NCBI GenBank assembly: GCA_964410625.1
Contig: CAYPHY010000001.1
Location: forward strand, 186,001-250,000
DNA from: CAYPHY01 sp964410625
Lineage (GTDB): Bacteria > Chloroflexota > Anaerolineae > Promineifilales > Promineifilaceae
Direction of reading: 5' to 3'
DNA: 64,000 nt
The notes below the pieces were generated by a model, which ran no database searches, was not told the DNA's origin, and saw only the letters and a list, made by a program, of their open reading frames with translations. Position 1 is the first letter of the stretch, and each line of letters begins with the position of its first letter. Both the position numbers and the translations under genes were made by a program. This document shows positions 31,523-40,005 of this stretch, in pieces.

Positions 31523-32113
31523 ATGACTGAGCCTATTATCGCGCCAGAGAACTTGACCGCTATTCGGGAGCTTGAACCGTCGCGTAATTTGCAACCAGTT
31601 GAACGGCTGGTATTGGCTGTTTTGCAACAGGCGGTATTGGATTACTTTACGGCCGATGAACAGCAACAACGCGACGCCCTGCGTTACTTCCGTGAGTCTG
31701 TTCTTTATAAGCTAACGTTGCAGCTTTTTGATCTGCCGCGTGATACATTGCCGTTAGGCGTTGATCTGGATGAGATTCCGCAAAGTCCAGAACGGGCGCG
31801 AACGGCGGCGGCCGAGCTTGCCCCAGAAACAGAGGAATTACTTTTGAACGACCAAAGCGTTCCCTTGCTGACCCTTATGCGACTACTTCGTGGGAATCGG
31901 CTGCATATCTTTTTGGCGATCTATTTGCTCGGCCGACCGGTGAGCATTGCCGATGTCGTTGACATCTCCGGCATTAGTGAGGACACAGTACGCAGGCAAA
32001 TTAGCGAATTGCAAGATTTGGGATTGTTGGAGCGGCAAGAAACGGGCGAGGCGTATCGCTCTTGGGTGATTGCCCAGGAGGCGGCGGGGATTATCGCCAG
32101 CCGGACGGGGTAA
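31523..32113 (+). CDS. Hypothetical protein with C-terminal winged-helix motif
   Basis: 196 aa. Residues 30-80 are an alpha-helical region (RLVLAVLQQAVLDYFTADEQ, LRYFRESVLYKLTLQLFDLP); the last 65 residues are a wHTH (LGRPVSIADVVDISGISED, TVRRQISELQDLGLLERQET). It probably binds DNA as a regulator or replication/partition accessory protein; I cannot name the family. Start ATG at 31523; no clear Shine-Dalgarno sequence. Confidence 0.7.
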   Translation: MTEPIIAPENLTAIRELEPSRNLQPVERLVLAVLQQAVLDYFTADEQQQRDALRYFRESVLYKLTLQLFDLPRDTLPLGVDLDEIPQSPERARTAAAELAPETEELLLNDQSVPLLTLMRLLRGNRLHIFLAIYLLGRPVSIADVVDISGISEDTVRRQISELQDLGLLERQETGEAYRSWVIAQEAAGIIASRTG

Positions 32114-32159
32114 AACAACAGGATTTTTAAAATTCGTTTATTAAAAGCAGATGAAACTA

Positions 32160-32187
32160 TAGACAACTCTGAAAAACGTGTTATAAT
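32160..32187 (+). promoter_or_regulatory. Candidate sigma-70-type promoter for a small RNA
   Basis: TAGACA at 32160-32165, a 16-nt spacer and a perfect TATAAT at 32182-32187. It is oriented toward a 200-nt non-coding segment that ends in a rho-independent terminator. Confidence 0.55.
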
Positions 32188-32193
32188 GTTGAT

Positions 32194-32393
32194 TAAGTTT
32201 AGTCGGGTTAAAAAAGAGGAACTCCTCCCCCCCCAAACTGGCACGAGAGAAACGCGACTGGAACACCCCGGCTAGGCCCAGGCTGATATCCGCCTCCCCT
32301 CCTCGACAGGATATCGGCCGCCGGGATAAGGTGCTCCCCTCCTGGCGCCTATCCCCAACAGCCGCCTCCTTGTGAGGCGGCTGTTTTGTTTTT
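32194..32393 (+). ncRNA. Candidate small RNA with C-rich loops
   Basis: A 200-nt segment between a sigma-70-like promoter and a strong terminator, with no ORF. It starts with a C-rich run (CTCCTCCCCC near 32223-32234). Two hairpins follow: stem GATATCC/GGATATC (32285-32291 with 32309-32315), whose loop contains CCTCCCCTCCTC, and stem GGGATAAGG/CCTATCCC (32323-32331 with 32348-32355), whose loop contains CTCCCCTCCT. Then comes the terminator. The exposed CUCC motifs are complementary to Shine-Dalgarno sequences (GGAGG), as in C-rich-motif regulatory RNAs of other phyla. A partial second copy lies at 36350-36451. No Rfam family is recognised by eye. Confidence 0.55.
32358..32393 (+). terminator. 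Rho-independent terminator of the candidate sRNA
   Basis: Perfect 11-bp stem (acagccgcctc at 32358-32368 with gaggcggctgt at 32374-32384), 5-nt loop, and a T-rich tail (tttgttttt). Confidence 0.85.
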
Positions 32394-32415
32394 ATTTATA
32401 TTTATGCTTTCCTAC

Positions 32416-33087
32416 CTACAGAGGTCTTCTACCAAACCCCGCTTCTCGCGCTCGGACAATAGCCTTGGCACGATCTGCCACCTGCAATTTCATAAGAATG
32501 TTCGAGACGTAATTCTGCACAGTTTTAATACTTAAATTGAGTTGACTGGCAATAAAGTGATTATCATGCCCATGCGCAATCATATCCAGGATTTCTCGTT
32601 CACGCTCTGTCAGTTCAGCGAATTCGTCGGATTGAGCTTTTCTTATGCCTGGCTGACGACTCGGTACTGAATTGAAATATTGGATCATCCGCCGTGCTAT
32701 GGCCGGACTGAAGATCGCCTCGCCCTTTTTTACGGCAATAATCGCTCGTACCAATTCATCACGATCCGCGTCTTTGAGCAAATAGCCGAGCGCACCGGCG
32801 CGCATCGCGGCAAAGACCGAATCATCATCGTCGAACATGGTAATGACCAGGACACCGATGTTTGGATATTTCTCATGAATAATACGGGTCGCATCAATGC
32901 CGTTCACGCCAGGCATTTTTAAATCCATGAGAATAATGTCTGGTTTAATCTCTCCTGCTCGGGCCACCACTTCTTCGCCGGTGCTGGCCTCTCCGGCAAC
33001 GGAAATCTCCGGCGAGTGGCTTAACAAAGTACGTACGCCTTCGCGGTAGAAAATGTGATCATCCGCGATCAAAACCTGAATTGCCAT
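32416..33087 (-). CDS. NarL/FixJ-type response regulator
   Basis: 223 aa. Receiver domain with phospho-acceptor D55 in PDIILMDLKMPG and the DD at residues 9-10; LuxR HTH in the C-terminal third (LTEREREILDMIAHGHDNHF, LSIKTVQNYVSNILMKLQV). It follows the sensor kinase gene by 9 nt on the same strand, so the two form a two-component system. The C-terminus faces the candidate sRNA terminator region. The stimulus is unknown. Confidence 0.93.
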   Translation of the reverse strand: MAIQVLIADDHIFYREGVRTLLSHSPEISVAGEASTGEEVVARAGEIKPDIILMDLKMPGVNGIDATRIIHEKYPNIGVLVITMFDDDDSVFAAMRAGALGYLLKDADRDELVRAIIAVKKGEAIFSPAIARRMIQYFNSVPSRQPGIRKAQSDEFAELTEREREILDMIAHGHDNHFIASQLNLSIKTVQNYVSNILMKLQVADRAKAIVRAREAGFGRRPL

Positions 33088-33096
33088 CTTTTCACC

Positions 33097-35241
33097 CTAA
33101 TCCTTTGGTATGGGTAATCGGGCATGTACGCGCAACCCCCCTGTGGAGTTGTTTTCAATGTGGCATTCCCCTCTTAGCTCGCCCGCACGCTCGCGCATGG
33201 ATGTAAACCCTACCCCTAAGTGGGTGGCTGACGATAGCCCTTTCCCATCATCCAAAACCTGGAGCGAGAGCCACTCGTCTTCTACTTTGATGTCAATCTG
33301 ACAACTACATGCCTGGGCGTGTTGGACAACATTGGTGAAAGCTTCCAGGATAATTCGATAGGCTGCAACCTCAACCGCAGCGGAGAGGGGAGGCATGGGT
33401 TCAGGCGCGTTTAAAGTGACTTGCAGACCATTTGGGCCGGTGTAAGGCGCGATGTGCTCACGAATGGCGGAGAGCAGGCCGAATTCGTCTAGGGCTGGCG
33501 GCCGCAAATTGTAGACAAGTCTCCGGATCTCCGCCAATACGCTTCTGACCTGGGATTTGAGTTCTTTGAGCATTTCCACGCTCGCCTGTGGGCGGCTGGT
33601 CACCAGGTCGGCGGCCGTGTCAAGACGCTGGGAAAGGCTAGCAAGGGTGGGGCCAACCCCATCATGCAGATCGCGGCGCAACCGGCGGCGTTCTTCTTCC
33701 TGCGCCGTTACCAACCGTTGGCGAGATTGTTGCAGGTCTACATTGAGCTGGCGGAGTTCGTCTGTCAACTGAACGGTGTGGGCAGCAATGCCTGCTTGCT
33801 GGGCGATAATGTTGAGGAGGCGTGTATCGGCTGTAGAAAGCGACTCGCCTACGGCGCGGGGAGCCAACAACAGTTCACCGACTCGGTTCCCCTGGTAAGC
33901 CAGTGGAAGATGGATCATTTCCGCCGCAGGCGTGCCAAATTCGGCCACGACGCGAGCGTCGCCAACTTCGCCAGGATTGGCTTCCCGCAAGTAGAGGGAG
34001 ATTGCGGCATAGGGCAGACGCAGCGTTTGGGCAACGGTTTCGACAATCGTTGATAAAATAGAATCGGCCGCTAACGAAGTGTCGAGACGTTGGCTGAGCC
34101 GGACAAGGAGTGTGGCAGGGTCATCGCGTTCCCCATACATCAATCGGTTGACACCGCGCTGTAAACGTTCGCGCAAAGGCTCGAAGATAATGGCGACGAT
34201 CCCGGTGGCGATAAAGGCGATAATAAAGTTGGCGGTGCTGTTTCGAAAATAGGTTGAAAAAAGGCCGACGACCAGAAGATAAAAGGCCATCGTGCTCGCG
34301 CTGAGCGCACCGTAGACCAGGGTGCGATTGATAATCGGGTTGATATCCCACAAACGAAAGCGCAAAACCGCTACCCCGATAGTCAACGGTAGCAGCAGCA
34401 TAAATAGGATCGAAATGATATTGAATCCCAGCGCGATGGTGATTTGGCTGCCGAGGGGGTCTGTCAGGGTAGAACTGAAGAGCCGGACGACCACATAACC
34501 CCCCAGACCGACAATCAGACCATAGACCACCCATTTGGTCTGCTGCCGTTCAATCGGCCGTGAAACGCGCCTGAACCGGTAGATTTGGGAGCCAAGGCCG
34601 CTTAGTATCCCCCCGATAAATATGATGTTATATAGAAGTGGGCTTGAGTTTTGTAAATGCAGGGGCGAATTCGGGAAGTAGTAACGTGGAAGCTGAAAAA
34701 TAATCCAACCGGTCAGGATAAGAGATGTCCAGCGAGGCGTAAAGCGCCCGGACGGAAATATAAAGAGGAATGTTACAATGGATAAACTCCCGATCATTTC
34801 GATGGTCATAGAGACCAATTCCATTTCGGGCCGCCACGCAGCCAGACCTCTGATCGCACCACTAAAGGTAGCAGTTCCAAACGTGACCAGCATAATCGTG
34901 ACGAAGATGGATACCGCGTCGTTTGGTTTGCGGATCATAATGAAAACAGCACAAGCCGTATATGCGACCGCTAACAGGATGTCTAACGCAATGGTCACCT
35001 GGACAAGACCCTCTACCGTCAGGCCGGCGTCGTTCAGTGCCTGAACGACTGCTGGGTTCAACTGGCCCGGCGCACAGGGTTCAGAATCGCATATCGTCCC
35101 GCGCTGCTCATAATTAATCGGAATGCTGACGACAAACAGGCTTATAGTAAGAAGAATGATCAATAGTTGACCGATGCGAGCGAGAGCCAACCAGCTATGT
35201 TTCTGGCTCAAGGAATCAGTGCCATAAGTAGAAGGGTTCAT
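33097..35241 (-). CDS. Membrane sensor histidine kinase with GAF domain (NarL-class partner)
   Basis: 714 aa. About eight membrane helices (residues 18-330), a GAF domain (about 375-510), then HisKA_3 (EEERRRLRRDLHDGVGPTLA, His about 524) and a HATPase_c (EAFTNVVQHA, LDDGKGLS, GVGFTSMRERAGELRG). It senses a membrane or cytoplasmic signal and phosphorylates the adjacent regulator. A short, periplasmic Cys-containing loop (CDSEPC) follows helix 1. The start lies close to an AGGA. Confidence 0.92.
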   Translation of the reverse strand: MNPSTYGTDSLSQKHSWLALARIGQLLIILLTISLFVVSIPINYEQRGTICDSEPCAPGQLNPAVVQALNDAGLTVEGLVQVTIALDILLAVAYTACAVFIMIRKPNDAVSIFVTIMLVTFGTATFSGAIRGLAAWRPEMELVSMTIEMIGSLSIVTFLFIFPSGRFTPRWTSLILTGWIIFQLPRYYFPNSPLHLQNSSPLLYNIIFIGGILSGLGSQIYRFRRVSRPIERQQTKWVVYGLIVGLGGYVVVRLFSSTLTDPLGSQITIALGFNIISILFMLLLPLTIGVAVLRFRLWDINPIINRTLVYGALSASTMAFYLLVVGLFSTYFRNSTANFIIAFIATGIVAIIFEPLRERLQRGVNRLMYGERDDPATLLVRLSQRLDTSLAADSILSTIVETVAQTLRLPYAAISLYLREANPGEVGDARVVAEFGTPAAEMIHLPLAYQGNRVGELLLAPRAVGESLSTADTRLLNIIAQQAGIAAHTVQLTDELRQLNVDLQQSRQRLVTAQEEERRRLRRDLHDGVGPTLASLSQRLDTAADLVTSRPQASVEMLKELKSQVRSVLAEIRRLVYNLRPPALDEFGLLSAIREHIAPYTGPNGLQVTLNAPEPMPPLSAAVEVAAYRIILEAFTNVVQHAQACSCQIDIKVEDEWLSLQVLDDGKGLSSATHLGVGFTSMRERAGELRGECHIENNSTGGLRVHARLPIPKD

Positions 35242-35424
35242 TCCTAGAGAAAAGAATACGCCAAATTATTCCCAATGTCACGGGAGCATACTCCTATCCT
35301 GACTGGGAAACTTTCCCGGTCAAACTTCCCGCCTGGATTATGAGGCTTACCTCAAGACATCGGAAAGGGAGTGATGTAACCTGTCCCTAACGAATGAGAT
35401 ATTGAGCTTATAAAGGAGCGTAAA

Positions 35425-36333
35425 ATGTCTACTATTGTGAATGACACCCAATCTGTTTCCATCTCCCCCATCAGGAGCGCAATTATCCGTCATCCGCTCC
35501 TGGCCTACTTTCTGATCGCCATCTTGGGTACCTGGGGTGTGCTGTTGCCCCTCTTCCTTAGCCAGGCTGGAGTCGGCTTGCTCCCTTACGAGTTGCCCGA
35601 CCTGTTGTTCCTGCTGATCTTTTTCGGCAGCACATTTACCGGCCCCGCCCTCGCTGCCTTTGTCGTCACCGCCCAGGAGAGCGGAAGAATGGGAGTGCGG
35701 GAACTGCTTCGACGTATCGTGTTATGGCGGGTAGGTTTCCGGTGGTACATCGTCGCCCTGTTCAGTTTCCTGACCGTCTGGCTGGTGGCTTTCAGCTTGG
35801 TCTTTGGAGCGGCACTATGGGCCAACGTCTCCCAAAACTGGCAGCTCATCCTCTTGGTCTTCCTGCCGAATGCCTTGATCGGGATCTTCCTGCCTTCGCT
35901 CGGCGAGGAACCCGGCTGGCGAGGCTTTGCTCTGCCGCGGCTGCAAGCACGCCACGGCCCGCTGCTGGGAACGGTCATCCTGGGCTTCCTGCATAGCTTC
36001 TGGCACCTGCCGGCCTTCTTCCTCCCGCTTCTCGGCCCGTTCACGCCGATGCGGTTTCTGGCCTTCATCATCACAGGCACGGCCGGCTCCTTCATTTACA
36101 CCTGGATATTTAATAACACCCGCGCCAGCATTCTGCTCGCTATGTTGACTCATGGGGCAAGCAACGCCGCCTCTGCATACCTGGGCCAGGTGATTCCAAC
36201 GGATACGCCACTTGGTGCCTGGGCCGAGGCGCTAGGGCCTGACTGGTTGAATGCCATCGCCTTTGGGATTGCCGCTGTATTACTTATCCTTTTGACCAAG
36301 GGACGGCTGGGTTACACGGCTCGTGACGGCTGA
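35425..36333 (+). CDS. CPBP-family intramembrane metalloprotease (CAAX protease-like)
   Basis: 302 aa, about eight membrane helices. Glutamyl-protease motifs: EEPGWRGFALPRL (motif 1) and FLHSFWHLPAFF (motif 2), with a third, Asn-containing motif NAASAYLG. Members act as bacteriocin-immunity, signalling or maturation proteases; the substrate is unknown. AAAGGAG lies 7 nt before the ATG. It is divergent from the sensor kinase gene and ends in a strong terminator at 36373. Confidence 0.9.
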   Translation: MSTIVNDTQSVSISPIRSAIIRHPLLAYFLIAILGTWGVLLPLFLSQAGVGLLPYELPDLLFLLIFFGSTFTGPALAAFVVTAQESGRMGVRELLRRIVLWRVGFRWYIVALFSFLTVWLVAFSLVFGAALWANVSQNWQLILLVFLPNALIGIFLPSLGEEPGWRGFALPRLQARHGPLLGTVILGFLHSFWHLPAFFLPLLGPFTPMRFLAFIITGTAGSFIYTWIFNNTRASILLAMLTHGASNAASAYLGQVIPTDTPLGAWAEALGPDWLNAIAFGIAAVLLILLTKGRLGYTARDG

Positions 36334-36372
36334 GTAGTCGCTGCAGTGCGCCTCTCCTGATGCTTATCTCCG

Positions 36373-36407
36373 ACGGCCGCCTCATTGGGAGGCGGCCGTT
36401 TCGTTTT
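36373..36407 (+). terminator. Rho-independent terminator of the CPBP gene
   Basis: 11-bp stem (acggccgcctc at 36373-36383 with gaggcggccgt at 36389-36399) followed by ttcgtttt. The surrounding sequence resembles the 3' end of the candidate sRNA at 32340-32393. Confidence 0.85.
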
Positions 36408-36409
36408 CT

Positions 36410-36451
36410 GTGCTCCTCCCTCAAACTGGCATGAGAGAAACCCAGCCGGAA
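36410..36451 (+). repeat. Second copy of the 5' segment of the candidate sRNA
   Basis: tgctcctccctcaaactggc then atgagagaaacccagccgga. It shares with 32223-32263 the C-rich start, the block caaactggca and gagagaaac, and ggaa. It follows directly after the sRNA-like terminator, i.e. in reversed order compared with the first copy. Confidence 0.55.
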
Positions 36452-36575
36452 TAGTTCAGCAAGGCTCAACAACCGACACCTGCGAGCCGGCCGCTTTACA
36501 TTTGTGTGGTTGTCTACATTCGGTTGGGGGCAGTAACGATAGCCAGAGATTTCTGTCCAGGTCCGTCTGGTTTGG

Positions 36576-37427
36576 TTAGGCGCTTGATAACGGCCGCGCT
36601 GACGGTTGCGCAAACAGAAACCAAAAAGCAATACTGGTGACCACCCCTGGTAAAACGCCCCCGCTTAACAATGAATAATCACTCACGGAGGCCGAGACAA
36701 GCCCTGCCATTGACCACCCGACTGTACTGGCGACAATCCACCAGCCTGCACGGCGTACGTGTGTGCGCAATATCCACCACTGACCAAGCCCAATCGAGCC
36801 GCCGATGATCAAAAATAGGAGCGGCGCGAAGAGGAAGATGTTACTGCGGCCGATAGCCAGGAACCCATCTATTTTGGAAAGAAGGAAAGCAAGTGTGATA
36901 GCCAATAGCCAGCCAAATGCAGTGGCGAGAATCCACAAGCCCATTCGTGGAAAATAGCGCCGTAACAAGAAAAATTGTAGGCCGCCATTAAAGAGGGCAA
37001 CGGCCGGTACAAAAACATAGCTGAACAAAGCGTCTTCGGTGATCCGCGTTTCACCGCCAATCCGTATTGTGCCACCTACCACGTCTTCAATCAAGGAAAT
37101 AATGATCCAGGACAGGCCAAAAGCCAGGGGGATACTTAATGCGCTGAGCACGACCCATGCCGGATAAAATTGCCATGCTGGTTTTTCTATCGCTGTTCTC
37201 ATTGTATCACTCCTCATTGTTAACTGACGCCAATGCTCACGTACTGCATTTAGCGGAAGGTCGCGTAATTCGCGCAGGCAAACGGCCGCTACCCGCCACC
37301 ACCCTGCTTCGCTCGCATCCGCCAATCTGGCGGCAAAGACGGCCGTCATCTCTACCCCAAATTCCTCTTGGAAACGCCGTGGATAGAGGTAAAGCAGCAG
37401 CCGGTAAAGTAAAGCGACTAATTGCAT
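36576..37427 (-). CDS. Membrane protein with N-terminal 'YPRRF-EEFG-EM' module
   Basis: 283 aa. The first 70 residues (LLLYLYPRRFQEEFGVEMTA, LRELRDLPLNAVREHW) match the N-terminal module that often accompanies PadR-controlled membrane proteins and ADOP-type permeases. Five or six membrane helices follow. It shares the module with the 427-aa protein of the same run. Function unknown; possibly a stress- or PadR-regulated permease-like protein. The last gene of the PadR cluster. Confidence 0.8.
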   Translation of the reverse strand: MQLVALLYRLLLYLYPRRFQEEFGVEMTAVFAARLADASEAGWWRVAAVCLRELRDLPLNAVREHWRQLTMRSDTMRTAIEKPAWQFYPAWVVLSALSIPLAFGLSWIIISLIEDVVGGTIRIGGETRITEDALFSYVFVPAVALFNGGLQFFLLRRYFPRMGLWILATAFGWLLAITLAFLLSKIDGFLAIGRSNIFLFAPLLFLIIGGSIGLGQWWILRTHVRRAGWWIVASTVGWSMAGLVSASVSDYSLLSGGVLPGVVTSIAFWFLFAQPSARPLSSA

Positions 37428-37452
37428 CGTTCGCTGTCTCCTAAAACAGGCA

Positions 37453-37649
37453 CTATCCCAAGCTGGGTTGAACAGACCTCTTGCTCATCATAAATCCGAT
37501 AAGTTCCGATGTTAGCAAAGAGGCCACGACACCATAATAGAGCCAGAGACCCCATAACGCAGGGAGCGGCCCAGAGCCATAGCCAATTAACCACAAAGAC
37601 AGACCGATGCCTGCCGCCAGATACGCTTGTGTTCGTTAATCCAACTCAT
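37453..37649 (-). pseudogene. Internally deleted paralogue of the 190-aa membrane protein
   Basis: The minus strand begins after GAGGAGG with MSWINEHKRIWR, the same as the start of the 190-aa protein (NKLDEHKRIWRTA). It then jumps, one frame over, to AYLAAGIGLSLWLIGYGSGP, LPALWGLWLYYGVVASLLTS and ELIGFMMSKRSVQPSLG with a TAG at 37453-37455. That matches its last 60 residues (GLAVAAAGLFLSLSSFSGMY and LWGIWLYIGLAVAVLILEL). The roughly 110 middle codons are missing. A clear deletion scar. Confidence 0.75.
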
Positions 37650-37661
37650 GCCTTGCCTCCT

Positions 37662-38945
37662 CTACTCCCGGTACGAAAATGGGTATTCCGGGTAGCGTTG
37701 TTGGATAGAAGCGAATTCCCGCTCGCACATCCGCTGCAGATCGGGCAGTTCTCCCGCCGTCTTGTAAATTCGCCCGATAAGACGCGGGTCGCTCCAATGG
37801 TCACGATCAACGTAACCGAGACGATAATAGCCGTCACCCCGATCATAGCACCACGTTTCCCCATAGATGATAACCGGGCCGGGGAGAGAAAGGAGGTAGC
37901 GGGGCGTTAGCTGCTGCAGGTCTTGGGGATAACGGCCGTTCCGCTCGTAATACCGCTCAATCGCCTGGCTGACTCGCCCCGCCCGCTCCTCCGTCAACCG
38001 GCGAAAGTCAACCCGCTGGGCAACGGCTGAAACCGTAACCAGCAACAGCGGGATAAGCAACAAAAAGAGCAGTCCGGCCGGCTTCAGTTTTTCAGGCAGC
38101 GCAAGGGACAACAAGACGGCCGAGAATAGCACTGCCAGGAACGGTAAAAACAGCCAGATATAGCCGAGTCCATCGTCGGTGTTATCCCAGACGGTTAGCC
38201 AGTACAGGCTATGTAACGTCTTGGCCAGTAGGAAAGCGCCCAGGGCAAAGACGGCGGCCAGCGGCCGGCCCCTCTGCAAGCGCCGTGTTGTCGATCCCTC
38301 TTCTACGGCTGCGCTCACAAGCGGCCAGGTCTGATAAAGTTGCAAACCTGAGTAGAGAAGAACGGCCACCATAATGAGTGCCAGAGAAAGTATCAGGAAA
38401 AGTGTCAGAGCCATGGCTGTAGGCATACCAAATGGCGCGCTGCCAGGAAGAAGCCGGTCAAGTGAAGAGACCGGCAAAGCCAACCCCACCAGGAAGAGCA
38501 GCCCGGCAACCATCCATATTCTGTGGCTCATTCGCCGCACCGCCGGGATGAACAGCAAGCAGACTATCATCACTGCTATCAACCACGGCCAAGACAGCGC
38601 CTCACTGACAAACCGGTCATAAACCAGCCCGCCGGCCGCCAGCAGGAAGAGTGCCAATATAAAGGACACAACCGTAACCTGTTTTGTGATGATTGACATG
38701 AGATCCGGCCCCGACCGATTTCGTAAAGCGTGCCAATGTTCGCGCAGTAACGATGACGGGAAATGGCGCAACTCCCGGCCGCAAACGCGGAGCCACGACA
38801 TGCGGCCGTTCTCAATCGCTTCGGCCGCCTGTTCCCGCAGCACAATTTCCATTTCCGCGCCAAATTCCTCCCGAAACCGACGCGGATAAAGATAGAGCAA
38901 CCAGCGGTAAAATGAAATAAACAACTGGACAAATTGCTGATTCAT
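37662..38945 (-). CDS. Membrane protein with 'YPRRF-EEFG-EM' module and pilin-like C-terminus
   Basis: 427 aa. N-terminal module as in the 283-aa protein (WLLYLYPRRFREEFGAEMEI, CGRELRHFPSSLLREHW), then about seven membrane helices (residues 85-330). The C-terminal 100 residues include AIERYYERNGRYPQDLQQLT, a pattern common in type II secretion/pilin-type and DUF-type globular domains, and two Cys. Function unknown. It lies 15 nt downstream of the 190-aa gene. Confidence 0.82.
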   Translation of the reverse strand: MNQQFVQLFISFYRWLLYLYPRRFREEFGAEMEIVLREQAAEAIENGRMSWLRVCGRELRHFPSSLLREHWHALRNRSGPDLMSIITKQVTVVSFILALFLLAAGGLVYDRFVSEALSWPWLIAVMIVCLLFIPAVRRMSHRIWMVAGLLFLVGLALPVSSLDRLLPGSAPFGMPTAMALTLFLILSLALIMVAVLLYSGLQLYQTWPLVSAAVEEGSTTRRLQRGRPLAAVFALGAFLLAKTLHSLYWLTVWDNTDDGLGYIWLFLPFLAVLFSAVLLSLALPEKLKPAGLLFLLLIPLLLVTVSAVAQRVDFRRLTEERAGRVSQAIERYYERNGRYPQDLQQLTPRYLLSLPGPVIIYGETWCYDRGDGYYRLGYVDRDHWSDPRLIGRIYKTAGELPDLQRMCEREFASIQQRYPEYPFSYRE

Positions 38946-38960
38946 GTCATAAACAGCCCC

Positions 38961-39533
38961 TCATCCCTGGCTGGTCTGAATCTGCTTTCTGCTTCCTACC
39001 AGCGCGATTAGCTCCAATATTAGTACCGCAACCGCCAATCCAATATAAAGCCAAATTCCCCATAAGACCCAGTACATCCCGGAAAAGCTGGAGAGACTCA
39101 AAAACAGACCGGCAGCCGCCACTGCCAGACCCCAAGCCGCCACGTGGAACACTTGCCGTCCATCTCTATGGAGAATCGAGAGCAGCGCTGCCAAAAAGGG
39201 CAAGATCAGCGGCAACAGGAAGAAAGCGCGGAGTAATGTCCCCACTGGATCAGGGAAAAAAGAGAGATCTGAATCTGATCCCATCATCAACTGAATGATG
39301 CTGGTGAAGAAACCCCCGACGACAAAAATAAGAATATGCATTCCCTTCCAGCCCGGCGCGCCACAAAAATCACCCTCTAACCGGAAATTGGGTGGGGAAC
39401 AGGGGTATTCCGCCGGTACGTGAGTTCGATCAATCGCCCAGGGGCCAATGAACGCCACGAGCAGCAATAAAAGCGCGGCCGTTCGCCAGATGCGCTTATG
39501 TTCATCAAGCTTGTTTATAACGTTTAGATTCAT
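38961..39533 (-). CDS. Four-helix membrane protein in the PadR cluster
   Basis: 190 aa, four or five membrane helices (ALLLLLVAFIGPWAID, MHILIFVVGGFFTSIIQLMM, FFLLPLILPFLAALLSIL, YWVLWGIWLYIGLAVAVLIL) and a Cys-containing outer loop (YPCSPPNFRLEGDFCG). No family recognised. It overlaps the PadR gene by 4 nt (ATGA), so it is co-regulated with it; a deleted paralogue lies at 37453-37649. Confidence 0.8.
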   Translation of the reverse strand: MNLNVINKLDEHKRIWRTAALLLLLVAFIGPWAIDRTHVPAEYPCSPPNFRLEGDFCGAPGWKGMHILIFVVGGFFTSIIQLMMGSDSDLSFFPDPVGTLLRAFFLLPLILPFLAALLSILHRDGRQVFHVAAWGLAVAAAGLFLSLSSFSGMYWVLWGIWLYIGLAVAVLILELIALVGSRKQIQTSQG

Positions 39534-39865
39534 GGTTGCGACCCGGCTGCCCGTTGGTGGGCGGCCGTAACCAGGCTTTGCATTCGCACCGTTTCCGCCT
39601 TCAGGATGCGTTGTCCCAGTTCGGTCAGGCGGTACGCTTTACGCTCGCGGCCGTTGACCTCTGTCTCGTCAAAACGCTCAATCCATTCCTGCTCCAACAG
39701 CCGCTTAATCGCCCCATACAGCGTGCCGGTGCTTAGCTGCACGCGGCCGTCGCTCAAGGTCTCTACATCCTTCATGATCGCATAGCCGTGTTTCGGCCGC
39801 GGGGCCAGACTGAGGAGGATGAGAAAGGTTGATTCGCTGAGGGGTAAGTTGCTTACAGTGTCCAT
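39530..39865 (-). CDS. PadR-family transcriptional regulator
   Basis: 111 aa from ATG at 39865, with AAGGA 7 nt upstream. PadR winged helix: LILLSLAPRPKHGYAIMKDV, LSTGTLYGAIKRLLEQEWIE, RKAYRLTELGQRIL. It starts a minus-strand run of membrane-protein genes with the shared 'YPRRF' module, a widespread arrangement in which PadR represses the cluster. A palindromic candidate operator lies at 39893-39913. Confidence 0.92.
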   Translation of the reverse strand: MDTVSNLPLSESTFLILLSLAPRPKHGYAIMKDVETLSDGRVQLSTGTLYGAIKRLLEQEWIERFDETEVNGRERKAYRLTELGQRILKAETVRMQSLVTAAHQRAAGSQP

Positions 39866-39892
39866 TCGTGGTCCTTCATATGTCGCTTGCCA

Positions 39893-39913
39893 ATATGTCA
39901 CTTAACGACATAT
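39893..39913. promoter_or_regulatory. Candidate PadR operator
   Basis: ATATGTC-ACTTAAC-GACATAT, a perfect 7-nt inverted repeat around 7 nt, 28 nt upstream of the padR start. It matches the ATGT-N-ACAT type of PadR sites. A third half-site (atatgtcg) lies at 39878-39885. Confidence 0.6.
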
Positions 39914-40005
39914 TAGCGGATCGCTGACAGAACTGTCAAGTCCCAAATTCAGATTCTATCCCGAAGCCTACCATTTCATGCAAAGGAGGCTATACTAACG
40001 AAAAC

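Noticed and set aside
32200..32393. A known riboswitch, 6S, tmRNA or SRP RNA in the 32-kb gap
   Set aside because: None of the conserved cores that I know (tmRNA tag ORF, SRP GGAAG loop, c-di-GMP or TPP aptamer motifs) is present, so it is reported only as a candidate sRNA.
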